Below are positions 45,619 through 56,499 of a stretch of 64,000 bases of DNA, in pieces. The stretch comes from Melieria omissa (taxonomy: Eukaryota > Arthropoda > Insecta > Diptera > Ulidiidae), in assembly GCA_963971225.1 (NCBI GenBank), contig OZ020268.1:56109900-56173899 (forward strand), written 5' to 3'. The notes beneath the pieces were generated by a model. It did no database searches and was not told the DNA's origin. It worked only from the letters and a program-made list of their open reading frames with translations. Position 1 is the first letter of the stretch, and every line of letters begins with the position of its first letter. A program made the translations under genes and the position numbers.

Positions 45619-45863
45619 TTAACCCTTTCGGGACGGAGTTTAATTTTGAAATCCAAAATACTCTCAGAAGAAATATTCTCATGCTATGAATGTTAGGGTT
45701 AGAAAATTATATTGGATGCTCACAAATTCTGAAATCATCCTTTTACGCGGGAACACCAAAATCGAAAATATATTTTGCGTGGGTCGTAAGATTTGAATAA
45801 TTCTTTTGAGGGGCCTTTAAAACTTGCTGGGACGTATTATCCCAGTAGTCCCGAAAGGGTTAA
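45619..45863. mobile_element. 245-bp TTAA MITE (CCC-type)
   Basis: TTAACCCTTTCGGGAC at the left and GTCCCGAAAGGGTTAA at the right are perfect inverted copies including TTAA. The CCC next to TTAA matches piggyBac-type termini. No coding. Confidence 0.7.
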
Positions 45864-45869
45864 ACATTT

Positions 45870-46740
45870 AACATTTACATTTCAATGTGAGTAACGTCTG
45901 AGTTTTATAAAAACCCTACTTTAATAACATATTTGCTGAGTGTTTCATATCAGAATTGATTCTTACTGTCACCGGCTATAATTAAAAGTGTCTAAAAACG
46001 AAATTTTGTTTACCAAAGTGTTCTGTGTCTTACTCTGATGAGATAGATGAAAAGTTATTAGAGTTATTCGTTTAATTTATTTTATTGTAATTTACTACTT
46101 TCATTTTAATAAAATTATAAAATTTGCATAAATTCTTTTGGAAAAATTTACAATTTTTAAAAATATTACATTGTAAACAATTGAATATTCTTGTTATGGG
46201 TTTGTTCATTTACTTTTAATGGCCTACTGCAAAATTTGTTTACTATAATTTGATATTTTTATTTACCGATTTATCCGTTTGTATATTTATTTAATAGACT
46301 ATTAAGTAATTTATTTGTTTTCCAGAATTTGTTTACTACCATTTTTTATTTTTATTTATCGATTTCTTTGTTTAAATATTTATTTCGATTAAATTTTTAA
46401 AATTTTAAATTCATATTTGGGATAAATAAATTATGCCTTGTTTTTTTTTTAATTGTCTATTCTTAACCATTCCAAATTCAAATTTTTAATAATGAATTTT
46501 TAGATTTTTTTTCTGTTATATAACCACAAGTTTATAGTCGATTAAGTAATTTTGTTTGTTGTCCAAAGTTGCTTAACTATTCGGAATGCAAATTTTCGTA
46601 AACTGTTTATTCCTCTAATTTTTGTGCGCTATAAACTGTTTTATTTCTATTGAAATCTTCAATTAAATCTATAGAATCTTTTTCGAGTATTTCCAACTTC
46701 TTTAAGCAAAAAGAAAGAAAAAGTAAAGTTTGCTTCTTTA
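45870..46740. other. AT-rich intergenic DNA
   Basis: No gene seen. GTTTACTA..ATTT..TTTTTATTTA words repeat loosely around 46200-46400. Confidence 0.4.
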
Positions 46741-46743
46741 AGT

Positions 46744-46749
46744 TTTATT
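46744..46749 (-). terminator. poly(A) signal AATAAA
   Basis: 85 bp past the stop codon of the minus-strand gene at 46834. Confidence 0.6.
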
Positions 46750-46833
46750 TAATCCGTTTAAATCATCAGCCAAAAAACAGTATTTTCTAATTGGTCGCTA
46801 AATTCAGTGGATGGACGTAGTATTTGCAAGTGT

Positions 46834-47140
46834 TTACTTGCCGCCGCCGCCACCGCCACCGCCGCCACCACCGTACAGTTCATCAACGCGCAGTCCACCA
46901 CCGCCGCCGCCGCCACCGCCACCACCGGGCAGAGGCTCCGGATTCAGATAGGGATTAGGAGCGGCTGAAATCAAAAAAGGATACAAATTGTTGTTAAATA
47001 TTCGTTACTTGAAAACTTCATAAATATTTTTTTTTATATTTTCAGTCTAGAAGCAACACTGACACTTGAATACTTTCACACTCACCGAAAGCCACAGCCA
47101 GGAATGCCAGCACAAAGGCAAAGAGAGCGTAGAAGTTCAT
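46834..47140 (-). CDS. secreted polyglycine peptide (G11-LRVDELY-G11-K)
   Basis: Exons 47086-47140 and 46834-46964 encode 61 residues, with a 121-bp phase-1 intron. The signal peptide MNFYALFAFVLAFLAVAF is identical to that of the three tandem genes at 53-59 kb. After AFA come AP NP YL NP EP LP (one pair, YL, lacks Pro), eleven glycines, a longer linker LRVDELY, eleven glycines and Lys. The linker looks like an in-frame 15-nt insertion into Leu-Tyr. It is probably the single-copy relative of the triplicated gene. TATA at 47188 and AATAAA at 46744 support it. Confidence 0.83.
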
Positions 47141-47187
47141 GTTGTTGATACAAAGACTGCAATGATTGGCAGCTCAACTGGCGGCGC

Positions 47188-47195
47188 TATTTATA
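47188..47195 (-). promoter_or_regulatory. TATA box (TATAAATA)
   Basis: 48 bp upstream of the ATG at 47140; the same octamer serves the three tandem paralogues. Confidence 0.7.
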
Positions 47196-47199
47196 CGCA

Positions 47200-48800
47200 G
47201 CTCGTCGTATTTCCCAGCGACGGCCGGCGTTAGCGGCACGTTGGGGACTTTAATGCGCAGATTATGAAACTGGAATCAGTTACTGACAGTTATTAGTTGT
47301 TGTTGATATTGTTGCTGGCACAGGGCGGACGGCGGCGCTGATTAGCGGCAAGATGCACAACTAGCAAAGGAACGACTGAAATAACATCAGCGCGCAAATT
47401 CGAAAAGTTGTTGTCGTTGACCAAGCGGCGAGTTGGTGGGTGGTGGGAGGAAACCACTTGACATACACCCCGTTGAGAATTCCTTGAATCGGGCGACTGC
47501 AACACGTTGCGTGTGTGATGTGAACGGCGCCACACTCGTCGTCAGTCAAGCACTATCGACTTGTTTAGGATTCTTCGAAATCCAGTTCAATTTGTTAATT
47601 TGTTAAGCCGGCTTTCTATATTTGGGAAAATTTGATTTTATTTCTTCGAACTAAACCAAGCTTGTGTTTTTATTAAATTTGTTTTATTCTTGCTCTGTCT
47701 TTTTTGTGCGTAACTGATAAATAAACAAATTCGAATGGCACTAAAATTTAAACTAACAACAAGTAAATAATAATCAAAACAATTTATGTTTATAATTGCA
47801 ACGCGTGTTTTATATGATTCTGTTTTTGGTTTTTTTAAGTCGAATCAAGGCATATAAAAAGAAAGGCAGATAGAAATTAAGTCAAGCTTTAGTTTTTATT
47901 AAATTGGTTCTATCCCTGCCTGTCATTTTTTGTGCGTGTCTGGTTTTATATGATTTTATTTTAGGTTTTTTAATTAGAATAAAGCGAGATATTTGGTTGT
48001 TTCAGGAGAGATGCTTTGATTTGTATAGAGGATTTTGAAGAAAATTCTGGAAGGCACCGAACTTGTACATAGATCTTTCAGCACCGATTGGCCGAGAAAA
48101 CGTAACAACGTAAATGGTGAAGTAAATTTAAAGAAAAAGAAAGTTTCAGTACTACTTGTATGTACAAGATTGAAAAATCCACACAAAATTTTCAAAAAGT
48201 CGGTTTTTTAAGTTAAGTTTAATTAATTGAAGTTGATTTATTTGATAATCCCATGGATATCGGCGAGTTTGAGACAATGTTTGAAAAGCTGATCATTTCT
48301 ACTACAAGAAAGGTCATATTTATTATCTAAAGCTAATTTATGGTTAACCGAATATTCTCAACAAGATTTTTATCTCTTATTTATTTTTTGGAATATACTC
48401 CTTCAATTTATTCACATTATATGTAAACTTGATTTAAAAAAAACATAGAAATGTGAGCCAAAACTTGGCAGATAAATCGCAGATAACTCAAAGTTCATTG
48501 TAAAGGATTATCTGGAAACTGATAACAACAATATTGTTACTGAACAGATCAAAGCTCTAACTATGTTAAAACATCTGAGACCCGGTGTTTTTTTTTTTTG
48601 ATAAAAAGAAATGATAAACCACAAACAGTTGTTTGTTCTTAAAACAACATTCATTGCTCATTACATCGGCACAATTTAGAATTTATTTAGAATTTATTAC
48701 TTAAAACAAATTTTAAAGAAAAAGGTATAACAACTTTCAAGATTCCATATCCTTGTTGACATATGATATGTCATATTACATACAGGTTGACAGGGCATAG
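47200..48800. other. intergenic, no supported gene
   Basis: AT-rich. 47650-47740 and 47880-47950 share AAGCTT.....TTTTTATTAAATT and TTTTTTGTGCGT, a weak direct repeat. A fragment of the dispersed ~190-bp repeat lies near 48250-48340. Confidence 0.4.
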
Positions 48801-48802
48801 CA

Positions 48803-49968
48803 TAGGGTTTTCCAACAAGAGGTGTTATTTTGAATTACCCGGTCTTTCGGTAGCTGTCACTTTTGAAGCTTTTGTTCTTTGACATTTGACAAGTGGAAAC
48901 TACGCCATTACTAAAAATGGAACGATACACGCTTCAACAATGCATTGAAATTATTAAAATTCACTACAAAAATGGTGAAAATCTTGCAGTCACAGTTCGC
49001 AAAACTAAAGCATTTTTGGGTCGTCGTGAAGCACCGTGTCGGACCGCAATACAGAAATTGGTTAAAAAATTCGAGCTGTTGGGACAAGTTAGTGATGTGA
49101 AGAATAAACAACTGAGAATATTGTGTTGAAGAAAACCCAGGTTTGTCGATTCCTCGTCGTTCTTTGGAATTGGACATTCCAAAAACGGCATTACACCGTA
49201 TTTTGCATAAAGACTTGGGTCTTAAGGCTTATAAAGTTCAGTTAACACAATGATGAGGCCCATTTCCACCTCGGTGGCTACGTCAACAAGCAAAATTGTC
49301 GCATCTGGGGCTCGGAAAACCCAAGAGTTATTGTTGAGAAGCCTCTCCATCCTCAACGTGTGACTGTTTGGTGCGGTTTGTGGTCCGGCGGGGTCATTGG
49401 ACCTTACTTTTTCGAAAAGGAGGTTGGATCAACAGTTACGGTGAATGGATTGCGCTATCGAGAGATGATTAATCATTTTTTATGGTCGGAGTTGGATGGT
49501 ATTGATCTGGACAACGTTTACTTCAACAAGACGGCGCTACGTGCCACACAAGCAACGAAACCATTCCTCTTTTACGGAAAAAGTTTCCGGACCGTGTTGT
49601 CTCTGGAAGAGGTGATCACAATTGGCCACCGAGATCTTGTGATTTAACACCTGCGACTTCTTCCTTTGGGGCCACGTGAAAGATAAGGTGTACGTCAACA
49701 GCCCAGCGTCGATTCAAGACCTCAAAGATAGAATTCGTGAGCCTAACGAGGACATAGGGCAGCCACTTTGCGATTTGGTTATGGAAAATTTCAAGAAAAG
49801 GATATGGTCCTGTAAGCGTGGTCGTGGTGGCCATTTGGCTGATGTTGTTTTTCATTATTAACGGCACACCTTCCTCTTTATTATGAAATAAACATCCGAT
49901 CATTTATCTCAAAAAATGGTATTTTTCTTTGAATACCAAAATAACACCTCTTGTTGGAAACCCCTGTA
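48803..49968 (+). mobile_element. mariner-like element, degenerate
   Basis: The left end GGGTTTTCCAACAAGAGGTG and the right end inverted GGGGTTTCCAACAAGAGGTG are close inverted repeats next to TA. The interior is a decayed transposase in the plus direction. Confidence 0.8.
48917..49861 (+). pseudogene. broken mariner-like transposase
   Basis: The N-terminal part from ATG 48917 (MERYTLQQCIEIIKIHYKNG, then FLGRREAPCRTAIQKLVKKF) ends at a stop near 49129 after a deletion. Pieces such as SIPRRSLELDIPKTALHRIL and HFHLGGYVNKQNCRIWG lie in other frames at about 49145-49320. The catalytic stretch VTVWCGLWSGGVIGPYFF (from about 49360) follows, but the second catalytic region (normally a QQDGA-type motif) is replaced by NVYFNKTALRATQ, so that Asp is lost. 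The C-terminal part (VKDKVYVNSPASIQDLKDRI) is in yet another frame. Clearly inactive. Confidence 0.8.
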
Positions 49969-49989
49969 CATACTAAATATAATACTAAA

Positions 49990-50276
49990 ACAGGTTGATT
50001 GAAAATGTTCTTCTTTTGTTATTATTCATTTTCATTCATTCATTATTTTTTTTTAATATTATTTCAGTTTTAACGCAGATCATTGAATATCAAAGAATCC
50101 ATACATCAAAATTTTGTAATATTAGTGAAACTAAAACAGCTTTAATTCTTCTATGCAAGCATCAACGACTTTGCAACAGAGAATAGAAAAAAAATAAATC
50201 AAAATTAGCTAAAATTATTGTATAAACGCATTGTTAACTTTTGTCTTCGCCTAATATTGATATTTTGGAAAAATAT
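49990..50276. other. short AT-rich spacer
   Basis: Nothing recognisable. The last 8 bp before 50285 are the left hAT target duplication. Confidence 0.4.
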
Positions 50277-50523
50277 GTAGCACTTAGGGATTGCAATCCG
50301 AAATCCCGGGATCCCGGACAATTTCAGTCCCGAAAAATCCCGGGATTGACAAAATCCGAAACAAAAAAAACTTTATTTTTGCATTTGTCACGTTAATTTC
50401 GAAAAGTGCAGCCCTTCTCATTTAGTACAAAAAATATATGCAGCACGCTAAGATCTTTTTTAGGAGATAATACCCTTAATGCTATAATAGTTTTAAGATA
50501 TTACCTAAAGTCTAATTGATGTA

Positions 50524-51958
50524 GGTAGGTGGGTGGCCTTAGGCCAAGCGGCCCATTGTGATACCACCTGAGATCGAGCATCATATCGGTCACTAGTTAA
50601 ACAAGTTGGAACTATTAACGAAGCTCAGTAGACGGCGTATGGTCTTATCAGCTAGATCTTCTAGACTTCTGAAGAAGAAGTTGCCTAAGTAGGTCAGCCT
50701 TCTTCTGGATAAAGCAGGACAGTTACATAGTAAATGAGGAATATTTTCTTCCTCCTCCTCGTCCAAACAGCTGCGACAGAAGTCGTTCCATTCTTTTTGC
50801 GTGGGTGCCGATGAGGCAGTGACCCGTAAGGACACCGATCATGGTTCTGATCTGGGTTCTGTTTAATGAGAGGAATTCTTTAGAACGCCAAAGTTGGCGC
50901 GCAAGGAGGCTTGTGGTGCCTTCAACCCATCTTAAATTCGTATCGTATATAGAGCTCGCATGGGTACGAAGCTTATATGTTAAAAGAAGGACACCGAGCT
51001 TGGTCAACTCTTGGCCTAACTGCTCAGTAGTACCCTGTCTCGCGAGCTCGTCCGCTCTACAGTTCCCTAGAATAGCCATATGACTTGGAACCCAGCATAG
51101 CCGAATATGAAGATGCTTGGCAGTCTCGGTGAGAGATTTGCTGCAGCTGAGAACAGTCTTTGATATTATTTTGACCGCATCCAGAGCTCTAGGAGCTTAT
51201 TAGCGAATATCCTGTTTACCCTGAGACAATCGGATGCTGCGCAGATTGCTGTGACCTCAGCCTGGAAGACACTACAGTAATCTGGCAGCCGGAGCTTTAA
51301 GTTGAGGTTTAATCCTTCTGAGTAGATAACACAGCCCACCTGACCAAGCAGTTTCGATCCATCCGCATAAATATGGACCTCACCGCTGGCAGGGGGTACA
51401 ACCAGCTCCCATTCGGCTCTAGATGGGATAACAACCTGATAGTCCTTATCAAAGGCTGGGTGTCACGTAGTCAACATTCTGAGATATGCTTTTGAAATAA
51501 TTTAGGATAGAAGAGTGCCCGTAACGCCCAACTCTCCATTGCGCGAAAGCGCGCATCCTGATGGCAGCATTAGCGTCCAAAGCATTAGTGGGAGTAGTCC
51601 GCAGGGCTAAGTGGGGCCTCTGCGGACCTTTGAATTTTGGTAAGTTTTTGGGAGTGACACCTTTCTGCCAATGAAAGCCACCAGACTACTATCCCATATA
51701 ACAAAAGAGGCCGAACAATGGCGCTATACAGCCAGTGTACGATATGTGGTCTTGTACCCCATACATTGCCTATCATCCTTTTACATGTATAGAGGGCAAT
51801 ACTGGCTTTCTTGGCTCTCTCCAGGACGTTGGGTTTCCAGTTAAGTTTCCTGTCTAACACAAGTCCCAGATATTTAGCAGTATCCGAAAAATTCAGAGCG
51901 ATCCCTTGCAGTCGCAGGGGATCAATCTCAGATATTCTATGTTTATTTGTGATGTGAT
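50524..51958 (-). mobile_element. 5'-truncated LINE nested in hAT
   Basis: Flanked by an 11-bp target duplication, TAATTGATGTA (50513-50523 and 51959-51969). Read on the minus strand it starts in the reverse-transcriptase thumb and ends after the RNase H and C-terminal region. Confidence 0.75.
50593..51958 (-). pseudogene. LINE ORF2 fragment: RT thumb, RNase H, C-terminal Cys region
   Basis: Minus-strand pieces: AKYLGLVLDRKLNWKPNVLE and RPLLLYGIVVWW (about 51870-51690), then a frame break, then RNase H end GNCRADELARQGT (about 51070), RTMIGVLTGHCLIGTHAKRM and NDFCRSCLDEEEEENIPHLL with CNCPALSRRRL near 50700-50790. Several frameshifts separate them. An RNase H-bearing non-LTR retrotransposon of the I/R1/LOA-like groups is the best description. 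Confidence 0.75.
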
Positions 51959-52239
51959 TAATTGATGTAAGGTGTTTGTTTTCCATCGGTTACTTGTTTT
52001 TTCCCTAGTTTGGCAATTGAATGCATTTTCATGTTATTAATTTTATTTTATTTGCAATAAATATTTTGTTCTTAGTTTTAAGCTGTGTTCCTTAAATGTA
52101 TTTAATACGAAAATAAAATGTGTTCGTTAAAATAATATATTCAATCCCGACAAAATCCCGGGATTGCAATTTTCAGTCCCGAAAATCCCGGGATTTTAAA
52201 ACTGGTCCGGGATTGCAATCCCTAGTAGCACTGTCCAAC

Positions 52240-52930
52240 TAAGTTGTGTAATAATGCCAAAACAGTTGCCATTTCATATCAATTTATCTATTTGTATCCA
52301 TCTCAACTCAATGAAGCCAATATTTTTCCCAACAGCATACATGCCTAATGACTTTATGAAATCTGATGAACTTCTCAATTGTTCTCATGAAAAAGGATAC
52401 TCCACAATGTCCAAATACTTAGTTTAAACTTTAATAATGTGAAAACAGTTGCCGTCTTGAATGTCCTTCTCAACTCTGTGGAGCCCATTTTACTCCCTTT
52501 ATGAGACCTTTTGAACTCTGTAAATGTTCTAATAAAAGAAGATCTCTCACAATGTCCAAATTAATTGTTAAATAATGTCAAAATAATTGCAATCTCGAAT
52601 GAATTCGACAATCTATGTAAACCAAAGCACAGTGCATCCCATGTTTCTGTAAGAAAATCACAGATTCAACGTTTACGATAAACTGTATACATGTCAACAT
52701 AGTGAAGGTAATAATTCTCTCACCAGGTCTTATGATGTTATGAAACCTTTTAAGTCCCTGTGTCCGAGAAAAATGTCACAACAGTTGTGAATAAATCCGT
52801 CTCAAAAATTTTAAGCTATTCCTAATATTTCTCTCAACAGCCCATTTGACTTATGGCTGTATGAGATCCTTTAAACTTCCAAATTGCTCTAAATGAACTA
52901 TATTTCCCTCAACAGCCCAGCCCAAACATT
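52240..52930. repeat. diverged tandem repeat, unit about 180 bp, about 4 copies
   Basis: Recurrent words: AATAATG..AAAACAGTTGCC, CTCAAC....GAAGCC, GACTTTATGAAATC.GATGAACTTCTCAATTGTTCT. Units start near 52250, 52432, 52570 and 52765. The triplicated block begins inside the last unit. Confidence 0.5.
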
Positions 52931-53064
52931 CACCAATCAATTGAAGAGAAAATCATAAGTTTTGCATTTAAACTAAAAATATTTGTATTCAAATCAGGAG
53001 CCAATGTACAGAATTATTGTAAAAATTGTCGCCAAGTTCAGTAGACCGTTGCGTTGACAGGTGC

Positions 53065-53355
53065 TTACTTGCCGCCGCCGCCACCACCACCGCCGCCACC
53101 ACCATACAGTCCACCACCGCCGCCGCCGCCACCGCCACCACCGGGCAGGGGTTCCGGATTCGGATTCGGCTCAGGAGCGGCTGTAATCAAAAAGGATACA
53201 AATTGTTAGTAAGTATTTGTTACTTGAAAACTTAATAAATAGTGTTGCAATATTTTCAGTCCAGTGACAGCACTGGCACTTTGAATCCTTTCACACTCAC
53301 CGAAAGCCACAGCCAGGAAGGCCAGTACAAAGGCAAAGAGAGCGTAGAAGTTCAT
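53065..53355 (-). CDS. secreted polyglycine peptide (G11-LY-G11-K), tandem copy 1
   Basis: Exons 53301-53355 and 53065-53180 encode 56 residues; the 120-bp phase-1 intron splits an alanine codon. The signal peptide is MNFYALFAFVLAFLAVAF. After the predicted AFA cleavage the sequence is six perfect X-Pro pairs, APEPNPNPEPLP, then eleven glycines, Leu-Tyr, eleven glycines and Lys. APEP is the same start as the pro-part of insect cecropins, which a dipeptidyl aminopeptidase removes. The TATA box is at 53403 and a palindromic kappaB site at 53653, with a TGATAA (GATA-type) motif between at 53460. No AATAAA was seen within 250 bp after the stop. Polyglycine peptide of unknown function; an induced immune peptide is the best guess. 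Confidence 0.85.
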
Positions 53356-53402
53356 GTTGTTGATGCAAAGACTGCAATGATTGGCAAACCAAGCGGCCGC
53401 AC

Positions 53403-53410
53403 TATTTATA
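53403..53410 (-). promoter_or_regulatory. TATA box (TATAAATA), copy 1
   Basis: 48 bp upstream of the ATG at 53355. Confidence 0.7.
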
Positions 53411-53652
53411 CAACACACCGAGCGGCTCTAAAGGCTGACGCAATCAATTCGGACGCTGCTTATCAGTGCGATAGCGCCAGGTTCGCGCTGCCGGCATCTA
53501 TATTTTCCATTTCAAATCGTTTATGATGTTTATTACATGCGCGTGGCCAAGCCGACAGATTGTCGCAAAAGATGCACACAACACAGTGCCGAGCAACACA
53601 CACACGCGCACAAATCTGGATAGACACTGATAGACAGTGCAATGGTTGATGT

Positions 53653-53662
53653 GGGAATTCCC
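53653..53662 (-). promoter_or_regulatory. palindromic kappaB site GGGAATTCCC, copy 1
   Basis: A perfect palindromic kappaB consensus about 300 bp upstream of the ATG at 53355, with a GATA-type TGATAA at 53460-53465 between it and the TATA box. kappaB plus GATA is a known arrangement in fly antimicrobial peptide promoters. Confidence 0.45.
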
Positions 53663-53680
53663 CGCTTAGCTGAACATACA

Positions 53681-54339
53681 CAGCTGTTAGCGTCAGTCAA
53701 CTTTTTGTACTTCGTCGCATTTTACAATGGCGCACTTTTTTTGGTTTTGGCTCGCTTTCAACACGCCATTCGGATGATTGCTGGCTAGTTGTCACGTCGA
53801 ATTCATAGACCCATGTCTCATCACCAGTAATTATACGTTTCATGAACGTTGGGTCCTTCTTAGGTTCGGAAATCATGTCTTCAGCCACTTGCTTTCGATG
53901 ATCTTTTTGAACGAAATTCAAGTCTTGAGGAACAAGCCGTGCGGCGACGCGTTTCATGCGCAAAATATCGACAACAATGTGTTGTGCGCTTCCATAAGAG
54001 ATGTTAAGATCGTTAGAAATCTCTCTGAGGCTCACATGACGATTTTCAAGCACGATTTTCTTCACAATTTCAACATTTTCGTCGGTATTCGATGTTGAAG
54101 GACTTCCAGAACGAGGAAAGTCTTCGACCACTTCACGACCACTTTTGAACATTTTATACCACTCGAATGCTCTGGTTCTTGATAGAGCAGACTCCCCAAA
54201 TGCTTTCTGCAACATTTTAAGAGCATTGGCACAAGAAATTTTGTTCCTATGACAAAATTTCAAACAAATACGTTGATCAACAAAATTATCCATTGTAAAA
54301 TGCGACGAAGTACAAAAAGTTGACTGACGCTAACAGCTG
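53681..54339 (-). mobile_element. fold-back mariner derivative, copy 1
   Basis: A perfect 50-bp inverted repeat (53681-53730 and 54290-54339) bounds a truncated mariner transposase. The repeat includes the transposase start codon at both ends, so the element is a 5' part of mariner closed by an inverted copy of its own 5' end. Confidence 0.75.
53697..54293 (-). pseudogene. truncated mariner transposase, copy 1
   Basis: 198 residues from the ATG at 54293. It has the N-terminal helix-turn-helix region (KMLQKAFGESALSRTRAFEW, NDLNISYGSAQHIV) and the first catalytic motif TGDETWVYEFD, then breaks off. A normal mariner transposase is about 345 residues. The last codons (HCKMRRSTKS) are the inverted terminal repeat read through. 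The second and third catalytic aspartates are missing, so it cannot transpose, but it could still bind DNA. Confidence 0.8.
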
Positions 54340-54461
54340 CCAAACAAAAACTAATGATGCAATCCCGCTCAAAATTTGACACAGATGTCAGTTAAGGTCC
54401 TACCGACCTGCATCGGGCAACGGCGGAAAATTTAAAATACACAGTCCCGGTACTTATTGAT

Positions 54462-54713
54462 CATAGTGTACTTAAGTAGCAAAATTTATGAAAAAGCTTT
54501 GTTACCATCAGCTGCGGAGATGTTCGGGAGAAGAGGACTCTATTGGATTTTACAAGAAGACAACGACCCCAAACATCGCAGCTGAATGTGTGCTGAGTGG
54601 AAACAGCAAAATGGAGTAGAGCTGTTAGATTGGCCCTCACAGTCGCCTGATGCCAACCCGATAGAAAATGTGTGGGCAACAGTAAAGCAGAAACTCAGAG
54701 GAAAAACGATATG
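54462..54713 (+). pseudogene. Tc1-like transposase remnant, copy 1
   Basis: Reads SKIYEKALLPSAAEMFGRRG, QEDNDPKHRS (second Asp) and NPIENVWATVKQKLRG (catalytic Glu). A TGA at about 54583 interrupts it; copy 2 has CGA there. Confidence 0.7.
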
Positions 54714-54751
54714 AACAGCAAAACAGTTATCGAGACAAATTCGGCTGATTT

Positions 54752-55630
54752 GGATAAAGCAGGACAGTTACATAGTAAGTGAAGAATATTTTCTTCCTCC
54801 TCCTCATCCAAACAGCTGCGACAGAAGTCGTTCCATTCTTTTTGCGTGGGTGCCGATGAGGCAGTGACCCGTGAGGACACCGATCATGGTTCTGATCTGG
54901 GTTCTGTTTAATGAGAGGAATTCTTTAGAACGCCAAAGTTGGCGCGCAAGGAGGCTTGTGTTGCCTTCAACCCATCTTAAATTCGTATCGTATATAGAGC
55001 TCGCATGGGTATGAAGCTTACATGTTAAAAGAAGGACACCGAGCTTGGTGAACTCTTGGCCTAACTGCTCAGTAGTACCCTGTCTCGCGAGCTCATCCGC
55101 TCTACAGTTCCCTGGAATAGCCATATGACCTGGAACCCAACATAGGCGAATATGAAGATGCTTGGCAGTTTCGGTGAGAGATTTGCTGCAGCTTAGAACA
55201 GTCTTTGATATTATTTTGACCGCATCCAGAGCTGTAGGAGCTTATTAGCTGATATCCTGTTTACCCTGAGACAATCGGATGCTGCGCAGATTGCTGTGAA
55301 CTCAGCCTGGAAGACACTACAGTAATCTGGCAGCCGGAGCTTTAAGTTGATGTTTAATCTTTCTGAGTAGATACCACAGCCCACCTGACCAAGCAGTTTC
55401 GATCCATCCGCATAAATATGGACCTCACCGCTGGCAGGGGGTACAACCAGCTCCCATTCGGCTCTAGATGAGACAACAACCTGATAGTCCTTATCAAAGA
55501 CTGGGTGTCACGTAGTCAACATTTTGAGATATGCTTTTGAAATAATTTAGGATAGAAGAGTGCCCGTAACGCCCAACTCTCCATTGCAGCATTAGCGTCC
55601 AAAGCATTAGTGGGAGTGGCTAAGTGGGGC
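54752..55630 (-). pseudogene. LINE fragment, copy 1
   Basis: The same LINE family as at 50524-51958. Minus-strand pieces include NDFCRSCLDEEEEENILHLL and GNCRADELARQGTTEQLGQE. It begins mid-element on both sides, so it arrived by rearrangement rather than retrotransposition. Its end (CTAAGTGGGG) forms the junction with the next tandem copy. Confidence 0.75.
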
Positions 55631-55883
55631 TAAGCTATTCCTAATATTTCTCTCAACAGCCCATTTGACTTATGGCTGTATGAGATCCTTTAAACTTCCA
55701 AATTGCTTTAAATGAAATATATTTCCCTCAACAGCCCAGCCCAAACATTCACCAATCAATTGAAGAGAAAATCATAAGTTTTGCATTTAAACTAAAAATA
55801 TTTGTATTCAAATCAGGAGCCAATGTACAGAATTATTGTAAAAATTGTCGCCAAGTTCAGTAGACCGTTGCGTTGACAGGTGC

Positions 55884-56174
55884 TTACTTGCCGCCGCCGC
55901 CACCACCACCGCCGCCACCACCATACAGTCCACCACCGCCGCCGCCGCCACCGCCACCACCGGGCAGGGGTTCCGGATTCGGATTCGGCTCAGGAGCGGC
56001 TGTAATCAAAAAGGATACAAATTGTTAGTAAGTATTTGTTACTTGAAAACTTAATAAATAGTGTTGCAATATTTTCAGTCCAGTGACAGCACTGGCACTT
56101 TGAATCCTTTCACACTCACCGAAAGCCACAGCCAGGAAGGCCAGTACAAAGGCAAAGAGAGCGTAGAAGTTCAT
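55884..56174 (-). CDS. secreted polyglycine peptide, tandem copy 2
   Basis: Exons 56120-56174 and 55884-55999. The coding sequence and intron are identical to the copy at 53065, giving the same 56-residue precursor (APEPNPNPEPLP, eleven Gly, LY, eleven Gly, Lys). Promoter elements are also kept: TATAAATA at 56222, kappaB palindrome at 56472, TGATAA at 56279. A third gene of the same kind follows at 58730. Identity of introns and flanks shows a very recent duplication or gene conversion. Confidence 0.85.
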
Positions 56175-56221
56175 GTTGTTGATGCAAAGACTGCAATGAT
56201 TGGCAAACCAAGCGGCCGCAC

Positions 56222-56229
56222 TATTTATA
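56222..56229 (-). promoter_or_regulatory. TATA box (TATAAATA), copy 2
   Basis: 48 bp upstream of the ATG at 56174. Confidence 0.7.
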
Positions 56230-56471
56230 CAACACACCGAGCGGCTCTAAAGGCTGACGCAATCAATTCGGACGCTGCTTATCAGTGCGATAGCGCCAGG
56301 TTCGCGCTGCCGGCGTCTATATTTTCCATTTCAAATCGTTTATGATGTTTATTACATGCGCGTGGCCAAGCCGACAGATTGTCGCAAAAGATGCACACAA
56401 CACAGTGCCGAGCAACACACACACGCGCACAAATCTGGATAGACACTGATAGACAGTGCAATGGTTGATGT

Positions 56472-56481
56472 GGGAATTCCC
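56472..56481 (-). promoter_or_regulatory. palindromic kappaB site GGGAATTCCC, copy 2
   Basis: Same position relative to the gene as in copy 1. Confidence 0.45.
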
Positions 56482-56499
56482 CGCTTAGCTGAACATACA

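Larger units (their letters stand above)
50285..52224. mobile_element. hAT-type element with nested LINE
   Basis: Ends TAGGGATTGCAATCC on both sides (inverted) with CCCGGGATT repeats inside each end. It is flanked by a perfect 8-bp duplication, GTAGCACT (50277-50284 and 52225-52232). The hAT part itself is only about 500 bp and non-coding; the rest is a LINE insertion. Confidence 0.8.
52812..55630. repeat. tandem triplication, copy 1 (2819 bp)
   Basis: Starts TAAGCTATTCCTAATATTTC; the same start recurs at 55631 and 58477. It contains a polyglycine gene, a fold-back mariner derivative, a Tc1-like remnant and a LINE fragment. Copies 1 and 2 are nearly identical apart from small indels (for example a 27-bp extra piece in copy 2 near 57743). 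Confidence 0.9.
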
